From: Brachybacterium faecium DSM 4810
GTDB lineage: Bacteria; Actinomycetota; Actinomycetes; Actinomycetales; Dermabacteraceae
DNA length: 64,000 bases
Assembly (NCBI GenBank): GCA_000023405.1
Contig: CP001643.1
Span: forward strand, 2,480,001-2,544,000
Direction: 5' to 3'
Each line of letters starts with the position of its first letter. Position 1 is the stretch's first letter. Below are positions 7,790-16,928 of this stretch, in pieces. The translations under genes and the position numbers were made by a program. The notes below the pieces were generated by a model. It was not told where the DNA came from, searched no databases, and was given only the letters and a program-made list of their open reading frames with translations.

Positions 7790-9091
7790 TCAGCAGCCCG
7801 GCAGCAGCCAGTCGTTCGGCGAGAACAGCTCGAAGTGCACGCGCTCCTCGTCGGCGCCCACCCGGCGCAGCTGCTCCCTCGCGCCCTGCAGGAAGGCGCT
7901 CGAGCCGCACAGGTACATCTCCGCGCCGTCCGGCAGGTGCTCGGCGGTGATCTCCATGCGGCCCGCGCTGACGCGGGAGCGGGTCTGGCCGTGGCCGGGG
8001 AGCACGGGCGCGCCGTCGGCGGAGCGGGAGAACCACAGGTCCAGCCGCGAGGGTGCCTCCTCCGGCAGGGCGGCGACAGTCTCGGCGAGCTCCCGCACCA
8101 GGGCGGCGTCAGCGGCGTGGGCGTCGGCGTGGAGCACCCGCACCTCCCGCTCGGGCTGCGCTGCGGCGATGTGGCGCAGCATCCCCAGCATCGGGGTGAC
8201 CCCGATCCCGGCGGAGACGAGCACCACCGGATCTGTCGAGGCGGTGTCGAGCGTGAGGTCCCCGGCCGGGAGCGTCACCTGGAGCCGGTCGCCCTCACCG
8301 AGGTTCTCGTGCAGCCAGGTGGAGACCTCGCCGTCCGGGGTGCCGTCGAGGCCGTGCTCGCGGCACACGGTGATCCGCCAGCGCCCCTCGCCGGGCGCGT
8401 CCGAGAGCGAGTACTGGCGCAGCTGGCGGGCACCGTCGGGCAGGACCACGCCGACGGAGATGTACTGGCCGGGCAGGAACTCGCGGAGCGGCTCGGCACC
8501 CTCCGGGGCGGCGAGGTCGAAGCTCACCACGCGCGAGCTCTCCTCGGTGCGGCGCACCACGACCGCCTCGCGGAAGACGTCCCCCGCCTCGACCCCGGCA
8601 TCGGCGTACATCTCCGTCTCGAAGGAGATCAGGGTGCGGGCCATGTGCCAGTAGACGGCGTCCCACGCGCCGGCGACCTCCGCGGTCACCGCGTCCTCGC
8701 CGAGCACCTCGACGATCGCGGCCATCAGGTGCTCGTGGACGATGCCGTACTGGTCCTCGGTGATGCCGAGGGAGACGTGCTTGTGGCCGATGCGGGAGAG
8801 GAGCTCGCGCGGGCTCGGCGCGTCCGGGGTGACCAGGAGCGTCGCGTAGGTCGCGACGGAGGAGGCCAGCGCCTTCTGCTGGGCGCCCTGCGCCTGGTTC
8901 CCGCGGTTGAAGGTGTCGCGCAGCAGCTCGGGGTGGGCGGTGAACATCCGCCGGTAGAACACCGGGGCGATCTGCTCGATGTGCGCGCCCACGAGGGGCA
9001 GGGTGTCGCGGACGATCTGCTCGTGCTCCGGAGCGAGAGGGGCCTCGAGATCGAGACGCGGACGACGTGCGGCGGCGAGGGCCACGGACAT
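7790..9091 (-). CDS. hmp: Flavohemoprotein (nitric oxide dioxygenase)
   Basis: A 433-residue cytoplasmic enzyme that converts NO and O2 to nitrate using NAD(P)H. The globin domain spans about residues 20-160 with the proximal heme ligand His105 in HKHVSLGI. The FAD domain (about 170-275) carries RQYSLSD, and the NAD(P) domain (about 280-430) carries SAGIGVTPML and YLCGSSAFLQ. ATG 9091 is preferred over the in-frame start at 9154 because AGGAAGG lies just before it. The gene opens a run of stress genes on the minus strand (DUF488, thiol peroxidase). Its 3' end directly borders the IS3 fragment. Confidence 0.92.
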   Translation of the reverse strand: MSVALAAARRPRLDLEAPLAPEHEQIVRDTLPLVGAHIEQIAPVFYRRMFTAHPELLRDTFNRGNQAQGAQQKALASSVATYATLLVTPDAPSPRELLSRIGHKHVSLGITEDQYGIVHEHLMAAIVEVLGEDAVTAEVAGAWDAVYWHMARTLISFETEMYADAGVEAGDVFREAVVVRRTEESSRVVSFDLAAPEGAEPLREFLPGQYISVGVVLPDGARQLRQYSLSDAPGEGRWRITVCREHGLDGTPDGEVSTWLHENLGEGDRLQVTLPAGDLTLDTASTDPVVLVSAGIGVTPMLGMLRHIAAAQPEREVRVLHADAHAADAALVRELAETVAALPEEAPSRLDLWFSRSADGAPVLPGHGQTRSRVSAGRMEITAEHLPDGAEMYLCGSSAFLQGAREQLRRVGADEERVHFELFSPNDWLLPGC

Positions 9092-9244
9092 GGAGGGGTC
9101 CTTCCTGAGCGGGGGAAGCAGTCCCGTCGATCCCTCGACGACCTGCACGCCCACGCTAGGAGCGGGTCCTCACCGGCCCCGGTGACCTTGGTCCTGTCCT
9201 GTGAGCCAGGGAACGGAGCGATCTGACCGGCCGGCCCGCGGCTC

Positions 9245-9625
9245 TCAGCGCTGCAGCTCCTCGAGCGCCTCCTGCAGCACGAGCGCGTGCGTGTGCGCGG
9301 TGTCCTTCGCGGCGAACAGCAGCACGATCCGCTCGGCGCCCGCCTCGCGCGCCCGCTCGAGCAGGGCCGAGGGGGCGTCGCTGCCGTCGAGCTCGCGGCG
9401 GTACAGGCGGGAGAACTCGGTGAAGTCCAGGTCGCTGTCGTGGAAGGCTCGGCGCAGGTCGGGACTCGGGGTGACGTCCTTGTCCCAGTCGTCGTGCGCC
9501 AGGCGCTCCTTCTTCACGCCGCGGGGCCAGAGGCGGTCCACCAGCACGCGGTACTCGCCCGGGCCGGAGCCGTCGTCGTCGAGCACGTCGTGGGCCCGCT
9601 CCAGGGTGATCGAGAGCTCGCTCAT
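9245..9625 (-). CDS. DUF488 family protein
   Basis: A 126-residue soluble protein. The segment YRVLVDRLWPRGVKKERLAH is the hallmark of DUF488, and the tail ERIVLLFAAKDTAHTHALVL is also typical. The biochemical role is not known; members often sit near redox or stress genes, as here between flavohemoprotein and thiol peroxidase. The ribosome site GGAAGG precedes ATG 9625. A hairpin at 9654-9685 separates it from tpx upstream, so it is probably transcribed on its own or through weak readthrough. Confidence 0.85.
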   Translation of the reverse strand: MSELSITLERAHDVLDDDGSGPGEYRVLVDRLWPRGVKKERLAHDDWDKDVTPSPDLRRAFHDSDLDFTEFSRLYRRELDGSDAPSALLERAREAGAERIVLLFAAKDTAHTHALVLQEALEELQR

Positions 9626-9653
9626 GATGCGTCCTTCCGGTGGTGGATGTGAC

Positions 9654-9685
9654 AGGACCCGGCACGCGAGCGCGGGCCGGGTCCT
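9654..9685 (-). terminator. Hairpin downstream of tpx
   Basis: A perfect 10-bp inverted repeat (9654-9663 and 9676-9685) with a 12-nt loop lies 20 nt beyond the tpx stop in the direction of transcription. It is GC-rich with no T tract. Confidence 0.6.
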
Positions 9686-9706
9686 GGAGGGGCAGAGCTG
9701 CCGGGC

Positions 9707-10204
9707 TCAGGCCAGAGCGGCCTTCGCGGCCTCGTAGTCGGGCTCCTCGCTCACCTCGGAGACCTGCTGGGTGTGGACCACGGTGCCGTCGGCGTCGGTC
9801 ACGACGACCGCGCGGGAGAGCAGGCCGGCCAGCGGGCCGTCCTGCATGGTCACGCCGTAGTCCTCGCCGAAGGAGGAGCGGAAGGCGGAGCCGGTCACGA
9901 CGTTGTCGATGCCCTCGGCACCGCAGAAGCGGGCCTGCGCGAAGGGCAGGTCCTCGGACACGCACACCACCACGGTGTTCTCGAGCCCGGCGGCGAGCTC
10001 GTTGAACTTCCGCACGCTCATCGCGCAGGTGCCGGTGTCCAGCGAGGGGAAGATGTTCAGCACCACGCGCTTGCCGGCGAGGTCCGCGCTGGTGACGGGG
10101 GCCAGGTCCTGGCCCACGAGCTCGAAGGCCGGCAGGGCGGAGCCCTTCGCGGGCAGCTCGCCGACGGTGGTGACGGGATCGTTCTTGAAGGTGATGGAAG
10201 CCAT
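9707..10204 (-). CDS. tpx: Thiol peroxidase (atypical 2-Cys peroxiredoxin)
   Basis: A 165-residue peroxiredoxin of the Tpx group that reduces hydroperoxides with electrons from thioredoxin. The segment FPSLDTGTCAMSVRKFNE contains the peroxidatic Cys in the TGTC motif, and a resolving Cys lies in FAQARFCGAEGIDNV. The opening AKGSALPAFELVGQDL is typical of Tpx. Length equals the family norm. ATG 10204 follows a purine-rich leader (GGATGATGATGGGG). It is cytoplasmic and lies in the same orientation as the flavohemoprotein, forming an oxidative and nitrosative stress neighbourhood. Confidence 0.93.
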   Translation of the reverse strand: MASITFKNDPVTTVGELPAKGSALPAFELVGQDLAPVTSADLAGKRVVLNIFPSLDTGTCAMSVRKFNELAAGLENTVVVCVSEDLPFAQARFCGAEGIDNVVTGSAFRSSFGEDYGVTMQDGPLAGLLSRAVVVTDADGTVVHTQQVSEVSEEPDYEAAKAALA

Positions 10205-10302
10205 GACCCCATCATCATCCTCCGGGGCGCACGGCACAACCTGACGCCGGGGAGCCTGCCGCGCAGGAGCCTGGCGCGGGGCCCGGCGGGTCTCGGCGCG
10301 TC

Positions 10303-11415
10303 TCAGTCCATCGTCTCGCGCAGGCGCCGGATCTGCTCCTGGACGTCGTACTGCGCCGAGGGCCACTGCGGGTCGATCTCCTCGAGCGCATCCAGCAGCA
10401 GCTGCTGCACCGCGATCCGGGCGTACCACTTGCGGTCGGCGGGGATCACGGTCCAGGGCGCGCCGACGGTCGAGGTGGCGCGCAGCGCGCGGGTGTGCGC
10501 CTCCATGTAGTCGTCCCAGTGGCCGCGCTCGTCGACGTCGGCGGGGCTGAACTTCCAGTGCTTGTCGGGGCGGTCGAGGCGTTCCATCAGGCGCTCGCCC
10601 TGCTCCTGGCGGGAGATGTGCAGCATCACCTTCACCACGACGGTCCCGGCATCGATCAGTTCGCGCTCGAAGGCGTTGATGGCGGTGTACCGCCGGCGGA
10701 TCTCCTGCGCATCCGCCCAGCCGTGCACGCGGTGGATGAGCACGTCCTCGTAGTGGGAGCGGTCGAAGACCCCGATCATCCCCGGCGCCGGCACGCGGCG
10801 GCGGATCCGCCAGAGCACGTCATGGCGCTTCTCCGCCGCGGTGGGGGCCTTGAACGCGGTGAGATCCACGCCCTGGGGGTCCACGCCGCCCACCACGTGG
10901 CGCATGATCCCGCCCTTGCCGGAGGTGTCCATGCCCTGCACCACCAGCAGCACCGAGCGGCCGTCCCGGCGGCCGTGGTGCGCGGCGTACAGCCGCTCCT
11001 GGAGCTCGTCGAGCGCTGCTGCGCGCGCGGCGAGCAGCGCCTTCCCGTCGCTCTTGGACCCCGTGAAGCCGGGCGTCGCGCGAGGATCGAGGTCGGTGAC
11101 CTGGCCCGACCAGCCGGACTCGAGGCGGAAGCCGACAGGGCGCGGATCCGCGGGGGCGGTCACCGCCGGTCGCTTGGCACGCTTCGCCGCCTTCTCGGCC
11201 TTCTTGGGCGTCTCAGTCTTCTTGGGCTTCTCAGCCTTCTTGGGCTTCTTGGGGTTCTCGGCCTTCTCGGCCTTCTCGGCCTTCTTGGCCTTCTTGCGCT
11301 TCTCGGCCTTCTTGGCCTTGTCAGCCTTCGTCGTCGCCGCCGCGGCCTTCTGCGGGGCCTCGGCCTTCTCGGTCGTGGCCGCCGTCTGCTTCTCTGTCGT
11401 CGTCTGCTTCGACAT
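10303..11415 (-). CDS. ppk2: Polyphosphate kinase 2 family protein with a Lys/Ala-rich N-terminal tail
   Basis: A 370-residue protein. Residues 1-85 are a low-complexity tail built from KKAEK/KKPKK-type repeats with a strongly positive charge. The PPK2 core (about 100-370) has Walker A GMDTSGKGG (161-169), DPQGVDLTAFKAPTAAEKRH and Walker B VFDRSHYEDVL (216-226). PPK2 enzymes transfer phosphate between polyphosphate and nucleotides; which nucleotide is preferred cannot be read here. Starting at ATG 11415 stops the frame from running through the antisense of the divergent amidohydrolase. The tail is unusual and could bind polyphosphate or nucleic acid (inference). Confidence 0.9.
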   Translation of the reverse strand: MSKQTTTEKQTAATTEKAEAPQKAAAATTKADKAKKAEKRKKAKKAEKAEKAENPKKPKKAEKPKKTETPKKAEKAAKRAKRPAVTAPADPRPVGFRLESGWSGQVTDLDPRATPGFTGSKSDGKALLAARAAALDELQERLYAAHHGRRDGRSVLLVVQGMDTSGKGGIMRHVVGGVDPQGVDLTAFKAPTAAEKRHDVLWRIRRRVPAPGMIGVFDRSHYEDVLIHRVHGWADAQEIRRRYTAINAFERELIDAGTVVVKVMLHISRQEQGERLMERLDRPDKHWKFSPADVDERGHWDDYMEAHTRALRATSTVGAPWTVIPADRKWYARIAVQQLLLDALEEIDPQWPSAQYDVQEQIRRLRETMD

Positions 11416-11511
11416 GTTCGCAGAGTAGTCCGGACCGGGACCCGGGCGCCTCCGCCGCACGCCGTGCGCGCCGGACTTGACTCCACCGCGCCCGCGGCGG
11501 AACGTCATGGC

Positions 11512-12684
11512 ATGACGATCACCGCCATCACCCATGCCCATGTCGTCCCGATCGAGGGCGAACCCTTCGACGGCACCGTCCTCGTGGAGGACGGCCGCAT
11601 CGCCGCTCTCGGCCCGGAGCTGGAGATCCCCGCGGACGCGGAGATCCACGATGCCGCGGGAGGCTGGCTGCTGCCCGGCTTCGTCGACGCCCACGTGCAT
11701 CTCGGCGTGGCCGAGGAGGGCGAGGGCTGGGCCGGCGAGGACACCAACGAGATGACGGATCCGGTGATGGCTGCGGCCCGGGCGATCGACGCGATCAACC
11801 CCGCCGAGGTCGGCTTCGACGACGCGATCATCGGCGGGATCACCGCGGTGAACGTCAACCCCGGCTCCGGCAACCCCATCGGCGGTCTCGCCGTCGCGAT
11901 CCGCACCCACGGCCGCGTGGTCGACGACATGGTGCTGCGCAGCCCCTCCGGGCTGAAGGCCGCCCTCGGGGAGAACCCCAAACGGGTCTACGGCGAGCGC
12001 ACGCAGACCCCCTCGACCCGGCTGGGCGTCGCGCTGACGATCCGGCAGGCCTTCGCGAAGGCCCGGGCCTGGGCGGCGAAGCCCGCGGAGGAGCGGGACG
12101 CGGACCTGATGTCCGAGGCGCTGTGCCGGGTGCTCGAGCGCGAGATCCCGTGGCGGCAGCACTCCCACCGGGCCGACGACATCGCCACCGCGCTGCGCAT
12201 CGCCGAGGAATTCGGCTTCGAGCTGGTGCTGGACCACGGCACCGAGTCGTACCTGATCGCGGACAGGATCGCCGAGGCCGGGGTGCCGGTGCTCTACGGT
12301 CCGCTGATCGTCTCCCGCTCCAAGGTGGAGGTGCGCCACCGCACCCCGAAGGCTCCCGGCATCCTCACCGCAGCCGGCGTGAAGGTCTCGATCATCACCG
12401 ACCACCCCGTGGTGCCGATCGAGTTCCTCGTCGACCAGGCCGCTCTCGCGGTCAAGCACGGGATGGACCCGGCCGACGCCCTGCGCTCGATCACGCTGAA
12501 CCCCGCCGAGGTGCTGGGGATCGCGGACCGGCTGGGCTCGCTGGCCCCCGGCAAGGACGCCGACCTGGTGCTGTGGGAGGGCGACCCCCTCGACGTGCGG
12601 CACCGGACGGTGCGGGTGTGGCAGGGCGGGCGCGAGGTCATGCACCGCGACGGGGCCGGCGAGCCGGTGATCGCCGACCGGTGA
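11512..12684 (+). CDS. Amidohydrolase family metal-dependent hydrolase
   Basis: A 390-residue amidohydrolase of the imidazolonepropionase-like group. The metal-binding HxH is in GFVDAHVHLG (near residue 63). Further metal-site histidines are in WRQHSHRADD and LVLDHGTESY, and the late Asp is in SIITDHPVVP. The C-terminal SLAPGKDADLVLWEGDPLD closes the composite beta sandwich. The substrate is not evident. The start is ATG 11512, about 100 nt from the divergent ppk2 start. No co-transcribed gene follows; a bidirectional hairpin lies after the stop. Confidence 0.82.
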   Translation: MTITAITHAHVVPIEGEPFDGTVLVEDGRIAALGPELEIPADAEIHDAAGGWLLPGFVDAHVHLGVAEEGEGWAGEDTNEMTDPVMAAARAIDAINPAEVGFDDAIIGGITAVNVNPGSGNPIGGLAVAIRTHGRVVDDMVLRSPSGLKAALGENPKRVYGERTQTPSTRLGVALTIRQAFAKARAWAAKPAEERDADLMSEALCRVLEREIPWRQHSHRADDIATALRIAEEFGFELVLDHGTESYLIADRIAEAGVPVLYGPLIVSRSKVEVRHRTPKAPGILTAAGVKVSIITDHPVVPIEFLVDQAALAVKHGMDPADALRSITLNPAEVLGIADRLGSLAPGKDADLVLWEGDPLDVRHRTVRVWQGGREVMHRDGAGEPVIADR

Positions 12685-12689
12685 GCCCC

Positions 12690-12723
12690 GGGGAGCCGGC
12701 GGCCGCTGCGCCCCCGGCTCCCC
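12690..12723. terminator. Bidirectional hairpin between convergent genes
   Basis: A perfect 10-bp inverted repeat (GGGGAGCCGG at 12690-12699, complement at 12714-12723) sits between the stops of the amidohydrolase and the PepSY lipoprotein genes. Confidence 0.65.
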
Positions 12724-12731
12724 GTGCGGCC

Positions 12732-13493
12732 TCAGTCGTCGATGCGGACCTCACGGGTCTCGACATCGATCTCCACGTCGACGTCGCCGCCGCTGCTGCG
12801 CTCGATCTCGATCTGGTACTCGACACGGCCGTCATCCGAATCCAGCTCCCACGAGGTCACGCGCCCGGGCTCCGCCTCGAGGGCGAGGTCGATCGCGTCG
12901 GCGTAGGCCAGCGGCGAGGTCACGTCGACGACCGGGTCCCGGTCGTCATCGTCGTCGGTCTCGTGCTCGGTCACCTCGCCGGTGGTGGCGTCGATGTCGA
13001 GCTCGTGCTGGGTGCCGTCGAGGACGAGCTCGAGCTCCCATTCCCAGGTGCGGTCGTCGTGATCGATCTCGATCTGCACGAGATCGCCGCCGCCCACGGT
13101 CTCGGTCGCGATCTCGATCGCGCGCTCGGCGCTGATCGGCATCTCCTCGGTGGCGAGGTCCGCATCCTCCGGCAGCGGCTTGGCGGTCTCGCCCTGCGCG
13201 GTGTCGTCGGTGTCCTCACCGTTGTCGGCGTCGGAACCCGCTCCCTCGTCGGTCGCCTCGTCGTCGGCCCCGTCCTCGCCGGTGGTGCCGTCGGCCGCAC
13301 CGCCGTCGTCCGAGGCAGCGCTGTCGGTGCCGCCCTCGTCTCCGGCCTCCTGCGAGGTGCCGGATTCGTCGGCCGGGCTCGAGCCGTCGCCCTGATCGGC
13401 CGCGCCGCCGCAGCCGGCGGCCAGGGCGAGCACGAACGCGCCGGCCGCCACGGAGCGGGCCGTGCGGCGGATGCGGATGGTCGTGGGGGTCAT
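12732..13493 (-). CDS. PepSY-domain lipoprotein
   Basis: A 253-residue exported lipoprotein. The signal peptide ends in the lipobox LALAAGC, so Cys near residue 28 would be lipidated and anchor the protein to the outer face of the membrane. Residues of about 30-110 are a flexible acidic linker rich in Asp, Gly, Ser and Glu. Two PepSY repeats follow: [20 protein letters not shown] with the [20 protein letters not shown] strands, and [15 protein letters not shown] with [13 protein letters not shown]. PepSY domains often inhibit proteases or act in the cell envelope; the role here is not known. ATG 13493 follows GGAAGGTGGAG. Confidence 0.85.
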   Translation of the reverse strand: MTPTTIRIRRTARSVAAGAFVLALAAGCGGAADQGDGSSPADESGTSQEAGDEGGTDSAASDDGGAADGTTGEDGADDEATDEGAGSDADNGEDTDDTAQGETAKPLPEDADLATEEMPISAERAIEIATETVGGGDLVQIEIDHDDRTWEWELELVLDGTQHELDIDATTGEVTEHETDDDDDRDPVVDVTSPLAYADAIDLALEAEPGRVTSWELDSDDGRVEYQIEIERSSGGDVDVEIDVETREVRIDD

Positions 13494-13743
13494 GGGTCTC
13501 CACCTTCCTCCAGGGACCGGGCGCCTCGGCGACGGGTCCCGCTGTCCAACGGGATGTTCCCAGGCTAGAGCGCAGAACGCGGCGCGGCGAGACGCTGAGA
13601 ACACTCTCATCACCAACTCATCCGAGCCGACCGGACGGCCCGCGCCGGGACCTGCGGCCCTTCCCCGGCAGGCGGCCCGGCCCTACGGTGACGGTGTCGA
13701 CCCCGTGGGAGAGCCCGCGGGGCATCCGATCCGGGAAGGCGCC

Positions 13744-16215
13744 ATGACCGCGACCGCCAGCTGGCCGAACTCTCCCTCCTCCGCCCCGACCCCTGAGGAG
13801 CTCGCCCGGCTCCACGCCTGGTGGCGGGCCGCGAACTACCTCTCCGTGGGCCAGATCTACCTCAAGGACAACCCGCTGCTGCGCCAGCCGCTGCAGCGCG
13901 AGCACGTCAAGCCGCGCCTGCTCGGGCACTGGGGCACCACCCCGGGGCTGACGTTCCTGTACGCGCACGCGAACCGGGCGATCCGCCAGCGCGGGCTGCG
14001 CGCCATGTACATCACCGGGCCCGGCCACGGCGGTCCCGGCCTGGTCGCCTCGACCTACCTCGAGGGCACCTACTCCGAGGTGTACCCGGCGGTGAGCGAG
14101 GACGAGGCGGGGATGAAGCGGCTGTTCACCCAGTTCTCCTTCCCCGGCGGCATCCCCTCGCACGTCGCCCCCGAGACCCCGGGATCGATCCATGAGGGCG
14201 GCGAGCTCGGCTACGCGCTCTCCCACGCCTACGGCGCGATGTTCGACAGCCCCGACCAGATCGCGTTCACCGTCGTCGGCGACGGCGAGGCGGAGACCGG
14301 ACCGCTGGCCACCTCGTGGCACTCGAACAAGTTCGTCAACCCGCAGCAGGACGGCGTGGTGCTGCCGATCCTGCACCTGAACGGCTACAAGATCGCGAAC
14401 CCGACCGTGCTGGCGCGGATCGGGGAGGACGAGCTGGAGGCGCTGCTGCGCGGCTGCGGCCACACCCCGCTGTTCTTCACCGGCGGCTTCGACGACGAGG
14501 ACCCGCTGGAGATCCACGAGCGCTTCGCCGCGGTGCTCGACGAGGCGCTGGACCAGATCGCCGAGATCAAGCAGCGGGCCTTCGAGGACGCCGCCGCCGG
14601 GCGGGAGACCGAGCGCCCGGCCTGGCCGATGATCGTGCTGCGCACCCCGAAGGGCTGGACCGGCCCGAAGGAGATCGACGGCCAGCAGACCGAGGGCTCC
14701 TGGCGCTCCCACCAGGTGCCGCTGGCCAGCGCCCGCGACACCGACGAGCACCTCGCGGATCTCGACGCCTGGCTGCGCTCCTACCGTCCCGAGGAGCTGT
14801 TCGACGAGGACGGCAGGCTCCTCGAGGACATCGCCGCGGCCGCCCCGAGCGGTGCGCTGCGGATGTCCGCGAATCCCTCGACCAACGGCGGCTCGGTGCT
14901 GACCCCGCTGCGCCTGCCGGACTTCCGCGACTATGCGGTGGAGGTCCCCTCCCCCGGCGGCACCGTCGCCGAGGCGACCAAGGTGCTCGGCACCTGGCTG
15001 CGGGACGTGATCCGCGACAATCCCCGCACCTTCCGGCTCTTCGGGCCCGACGAGACCGCCTCGAACCGCCTGCAGGCCGTCTACGAGGCCACCGACAAGC
15101 AGTGGAACGCACGGCTGGAGGAGCACGACCGCACCGAGCACCTGGCCCGGGCCGGCCGGGTCATGGAGGTGCTCTCCGAGCACCAGTGCCAGGGCTGGCT
15201 CGAGGGCTATCTGCTCACCGGGCGGCACGGCATGTTCTCCTCCTACGAGGCGTTCATCCACATCGTCGACTCGATGGTCAACCAGCACGCGAAGTGGTTG
15301 AAGGTGACGAACGAGCTCGAGTGGCGCCGCCCGATCGCCTCGCTGAACTACCTGCTGAGCTCGCACGTGTGGCGGCAGGACCACAACGGCTTCTCGCACC
15401 AGGATCCGGGCTTCATCGATCACATGGTCAACAAGAAGGCGGAGATCGTGCGGGTCTACCTCCCGCCGGACGCGAACACGCTGCTGTCCACCTACGATCA
15501 CTGCCTGCGCTCGCGGCAGTACGTGAACGTGGTGGTGGCCGGGAAGCAGCCGGGCCCCACCTGGCTCGACATGGACGAGGCGATCGTGCACTGCACCCGC
15601 GGGCTGGGGATCTGGGACTGGGCCGGCACCGAGCAGCCCGGCCGGGAACCGGACGTCGTGCTCGCCGGCGCCGGGGACATCCCCACCATCGAGGTGCTGG
15701 CGGCCGCGAAGATCCTGCGCACGGAGATCCCGGAGCTCAGGGTCCGGGTGGTCAACGTGGTCGACCTGATGCGCCTCCAGGACGATTCGGAGCACCCGCA
15801 CGGCCTCTCCCAGCGGGACTTCGACGGCTATTTCGGGCAGGACGTCCCGGTGGTGTTCGCCTACCACGGCTATCCGTGGCTGATCCACCGCCTGGCCTAC
15901 CGCCACGACCGCGGCTCACGGATCCACGTGCGCGGCTACAAGGAGGAGGGCACCACCACCACGCCCTTCGACATGCTGATGCTCAACGACTCCGACCGCT
16001 ACCACCTGGTGATGGACGTGATCGACCGGGTGGAGGGGCTCGGCACCCGGTACGCGGCGCTGCGCCAGCGGATGGTGGACACGCGGCTGCGAGCCCGCGC
16101 CTTCGCCTACGAGCACGGCGAGGACGTCCCCGAGATCACCCGGTGGCAGTGGGGGGACGGCGGCGATGCGGCGCCCGCCGGCGCCCCGGCAGATACCGGC
16201 GGCGACAACGAGTGA
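13744..16215 (+). CDS. xfp: Xylulose-5-phosphate/fructose-6-phosphate phosphoketolase
   Basis: An 823-residue thiamine-diphosphate enzyme that splits xylulose 5-phosphate (and often fructose 6-phosphate) into acetyl phosphate plus a sugar phosphate. Visible markers are [37 protein letters not shown], the TPP/Mg segment [22 protein letters not shown], and [20 protein letters not shown]. Length matches the family norm of 790-830. ATG 13744 follows GGGAAGG. A TACGGT box at about 13683-13688 may be its -10 element. The gene stands alone, giving a phosphoketolase bypass from pentose phosphates to acetyl phosphate. Confidence 0.95.
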   Translation: MTATASWPNSPSSAPTPEELARLHAWWRAANYLSVGQIYLKDNPLLRQPLQREHVKPRLLGHWGTTPGLTFLYAHANRAIRQRGLRAMYITGPGHGGPGLVASTYLEGTYSEVYPAVSEDEAGMKRLFTQFSFPGGIPSHVAPETPGSIHEGGELGYALSHAYGAMFDSPDQIAFTVVGDGEAETGPLATSWHSNKFVNPQQDGVVLPILHLNGYKIANPTVLARIGEDELEALLRGCGHTPLFFTGGFDDEDPLEIHERFAAVLDEALDQIAEIKQRAFEDAAAGRETERPAWPMIVLRTPKGWTGPKEIDGQQTEGSWRSHQVPLASARDTDEHLADLDAWLRSYRPEELFDEDGRLLEDIAAAAPSGALRMSANPSTNGGSVLTPLRLPDFRDYAVEVPSPGGTVAEATKVLGTWLRDVIRDNPRTFRLFGPDETASNRLQAVYEATDKQWNARLEEHDRTEHLARAGRVMEVLSEHQCQGWLEGYLLTGRHGMFSSYEAFIHIVDSMVNQHAKWLKVTNELEWRRPIASLNYLLSSHVWRQDHNGFSHQDPGFIDHMVNKKAEIVRVYLPPDANTLLSTYDHCLRSRQYVNVVVAGKQPGPTWLDMDEAIVHCTRGLGIWDWAGTEQPGREPDVVLAGAGDIPTIEVLAAAKILRTEIPELRVRVVNVVDLMRLQDDSEHPHGLSQRDFDGYFGQDVPVVFAYHGYPWLIHRLAYRHDRGSRIHVRGYKEEGTTTTPFDMLMLNDSDRYHLVMDVIDRVEGLGTRYAALRQRMVDTRLRARAFAYEHGEDVPEITRWQWGDGGDAAPAGAPADTGGDNE

Positions 16216-16227
16216 GCAGCCAGCGGC

Positions 16228-16437
16228 TCAGCGAGCCTTCCGCAGCGCGCTGCCCTTGTGCATCGCGACGTGATCGGTCGTGTCGCTGGCGATCTCGTAC
16301 TGCGGATCGTCCTCGCTGCAGTGCCGCGTGCGGCCCTTGAACTGCACATCGCGGGTGTGCTTCTTCCTGATGACGCCGCTGACGACGCCGGCCTCAGAGT
16401 TCCATTCGACGTGATCGCCCACCGAGAAATCGTTCAT
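16228..16437 (-). CDS. DUF2945 (HVA1/TUDOR-like) small protein
   Basis: A 69-residue protein. The opening DFSVGDHVEWNSEAGVVSG, then GVIRKKHTRDV, and the tail YEIASDTTDHVAMHKGSALR, are characteristic of DUF2945, also annotated as hypervirulence-associated TUDOR domain. It is a small beta-barrel fold of unknown function in bacteria. It converges on the phosphoketolase gene with 12 nt between stops. Start ATG 16437. Confidence 0.85.
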   Translation of the reverse strand: MNDFSVGDHVEWNSEAGVVSGVIRKKHTRDVQFKGRTRHCSEDDPQYEIASDTTDHVAMHKGSALRKAR

Positions 16438-16628
16438 GCCCGGATCGTGCCACCGGATCCCGGGCAGGGCCGGACCGGTCGGTCGGGTCCCGCACGGTGC
16501 TTCAGGAGCGCTGCGGCGCCGGCGGGTCGCGTGGCTACGATCAGGGCATCGGGACGCCTCGCCGGGCGAGGCCGCGGCGGCCCCGGCCGACGGGCCGGCG
16601 CTGCGGGACGCGCCGGGAAGGAGAGGAC

Positions 16629-16928
16629 ATGGAGGAGAGCACCGCGGATGCAGCCGGCAGGGTGCGGAGGATCGTGCGGGTGACCGGCCGGGTGCAGGGC
16701 GTCGGCTTCCGGATGGACGCCGCCTCGGCGGCGGCCCGCTGCGGCGTGGGCGGCACCGTGCGGAATCTGCTGGACGGCACCGTCGAGGCCGATGTGGAGG
16801 GCCCGCCCGACGCGGTCGAGGCGATGGTCGCGCATCTGCGCCGAGGCCCCGCGAGCGCCCGGGTGGACGGCATCGACGTGCGCCGGGAGACGCCGCGCGG
16901 CGAGGAGTCGTTCCGGGTCACCGGGTGA
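16629..16928 (+). CDS. acyP: Acylphosphatase
   Basis: A 99-residue enzyme that hydrolyses acyl phosphates such as acetyl phosphate or 1,3-bisphosphoglycerate. The motif VTGRVQGVGFR carries the catalytic Arg and GGTVRNLLDGTVEADVEG carries the catalytic Asn. ATG 16629 has a strong ribosome site (GGAAGGAGAGG). A likely -10 box TACGAT lies at about 16535. The gene overlaps the convergent MFS gene by 11 nt at their 3' ends. Confidence 0.93.
   Translation: MEESTADAAGRVRRIVRVTGRVQGVGFRMDAASAAARCGVGGTVRNLLDGTVEADVEGPPDAVEAMVAHLRRGPASARVDGIDVRRETPRGEESFRVTG

Noticed and set aside
7688..9226. 512-codon open frame on the plus strand over the flavohemoprotein gene
   Set aside because: It is the antisense of a well-supported enzyme gene; its composition (Gly, Glu, His, Arg-rich, no domain) is typical of shadow frames in GC-rich DNA.
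11160..11428. Leu/Gly/Phe-rich plus-strand frame looking like a repetitive membrane protein
   Set aside because: It is the complement of the Lys-rich PPK2 tail; the sense reading has a good start and an enzyme attached.
13618..15906. 762-codon minus-strand frame across the phosphoketolase gene
   Set aside because: It lies entirely antisense to a clear xfp gene and shows no recognisable motif.
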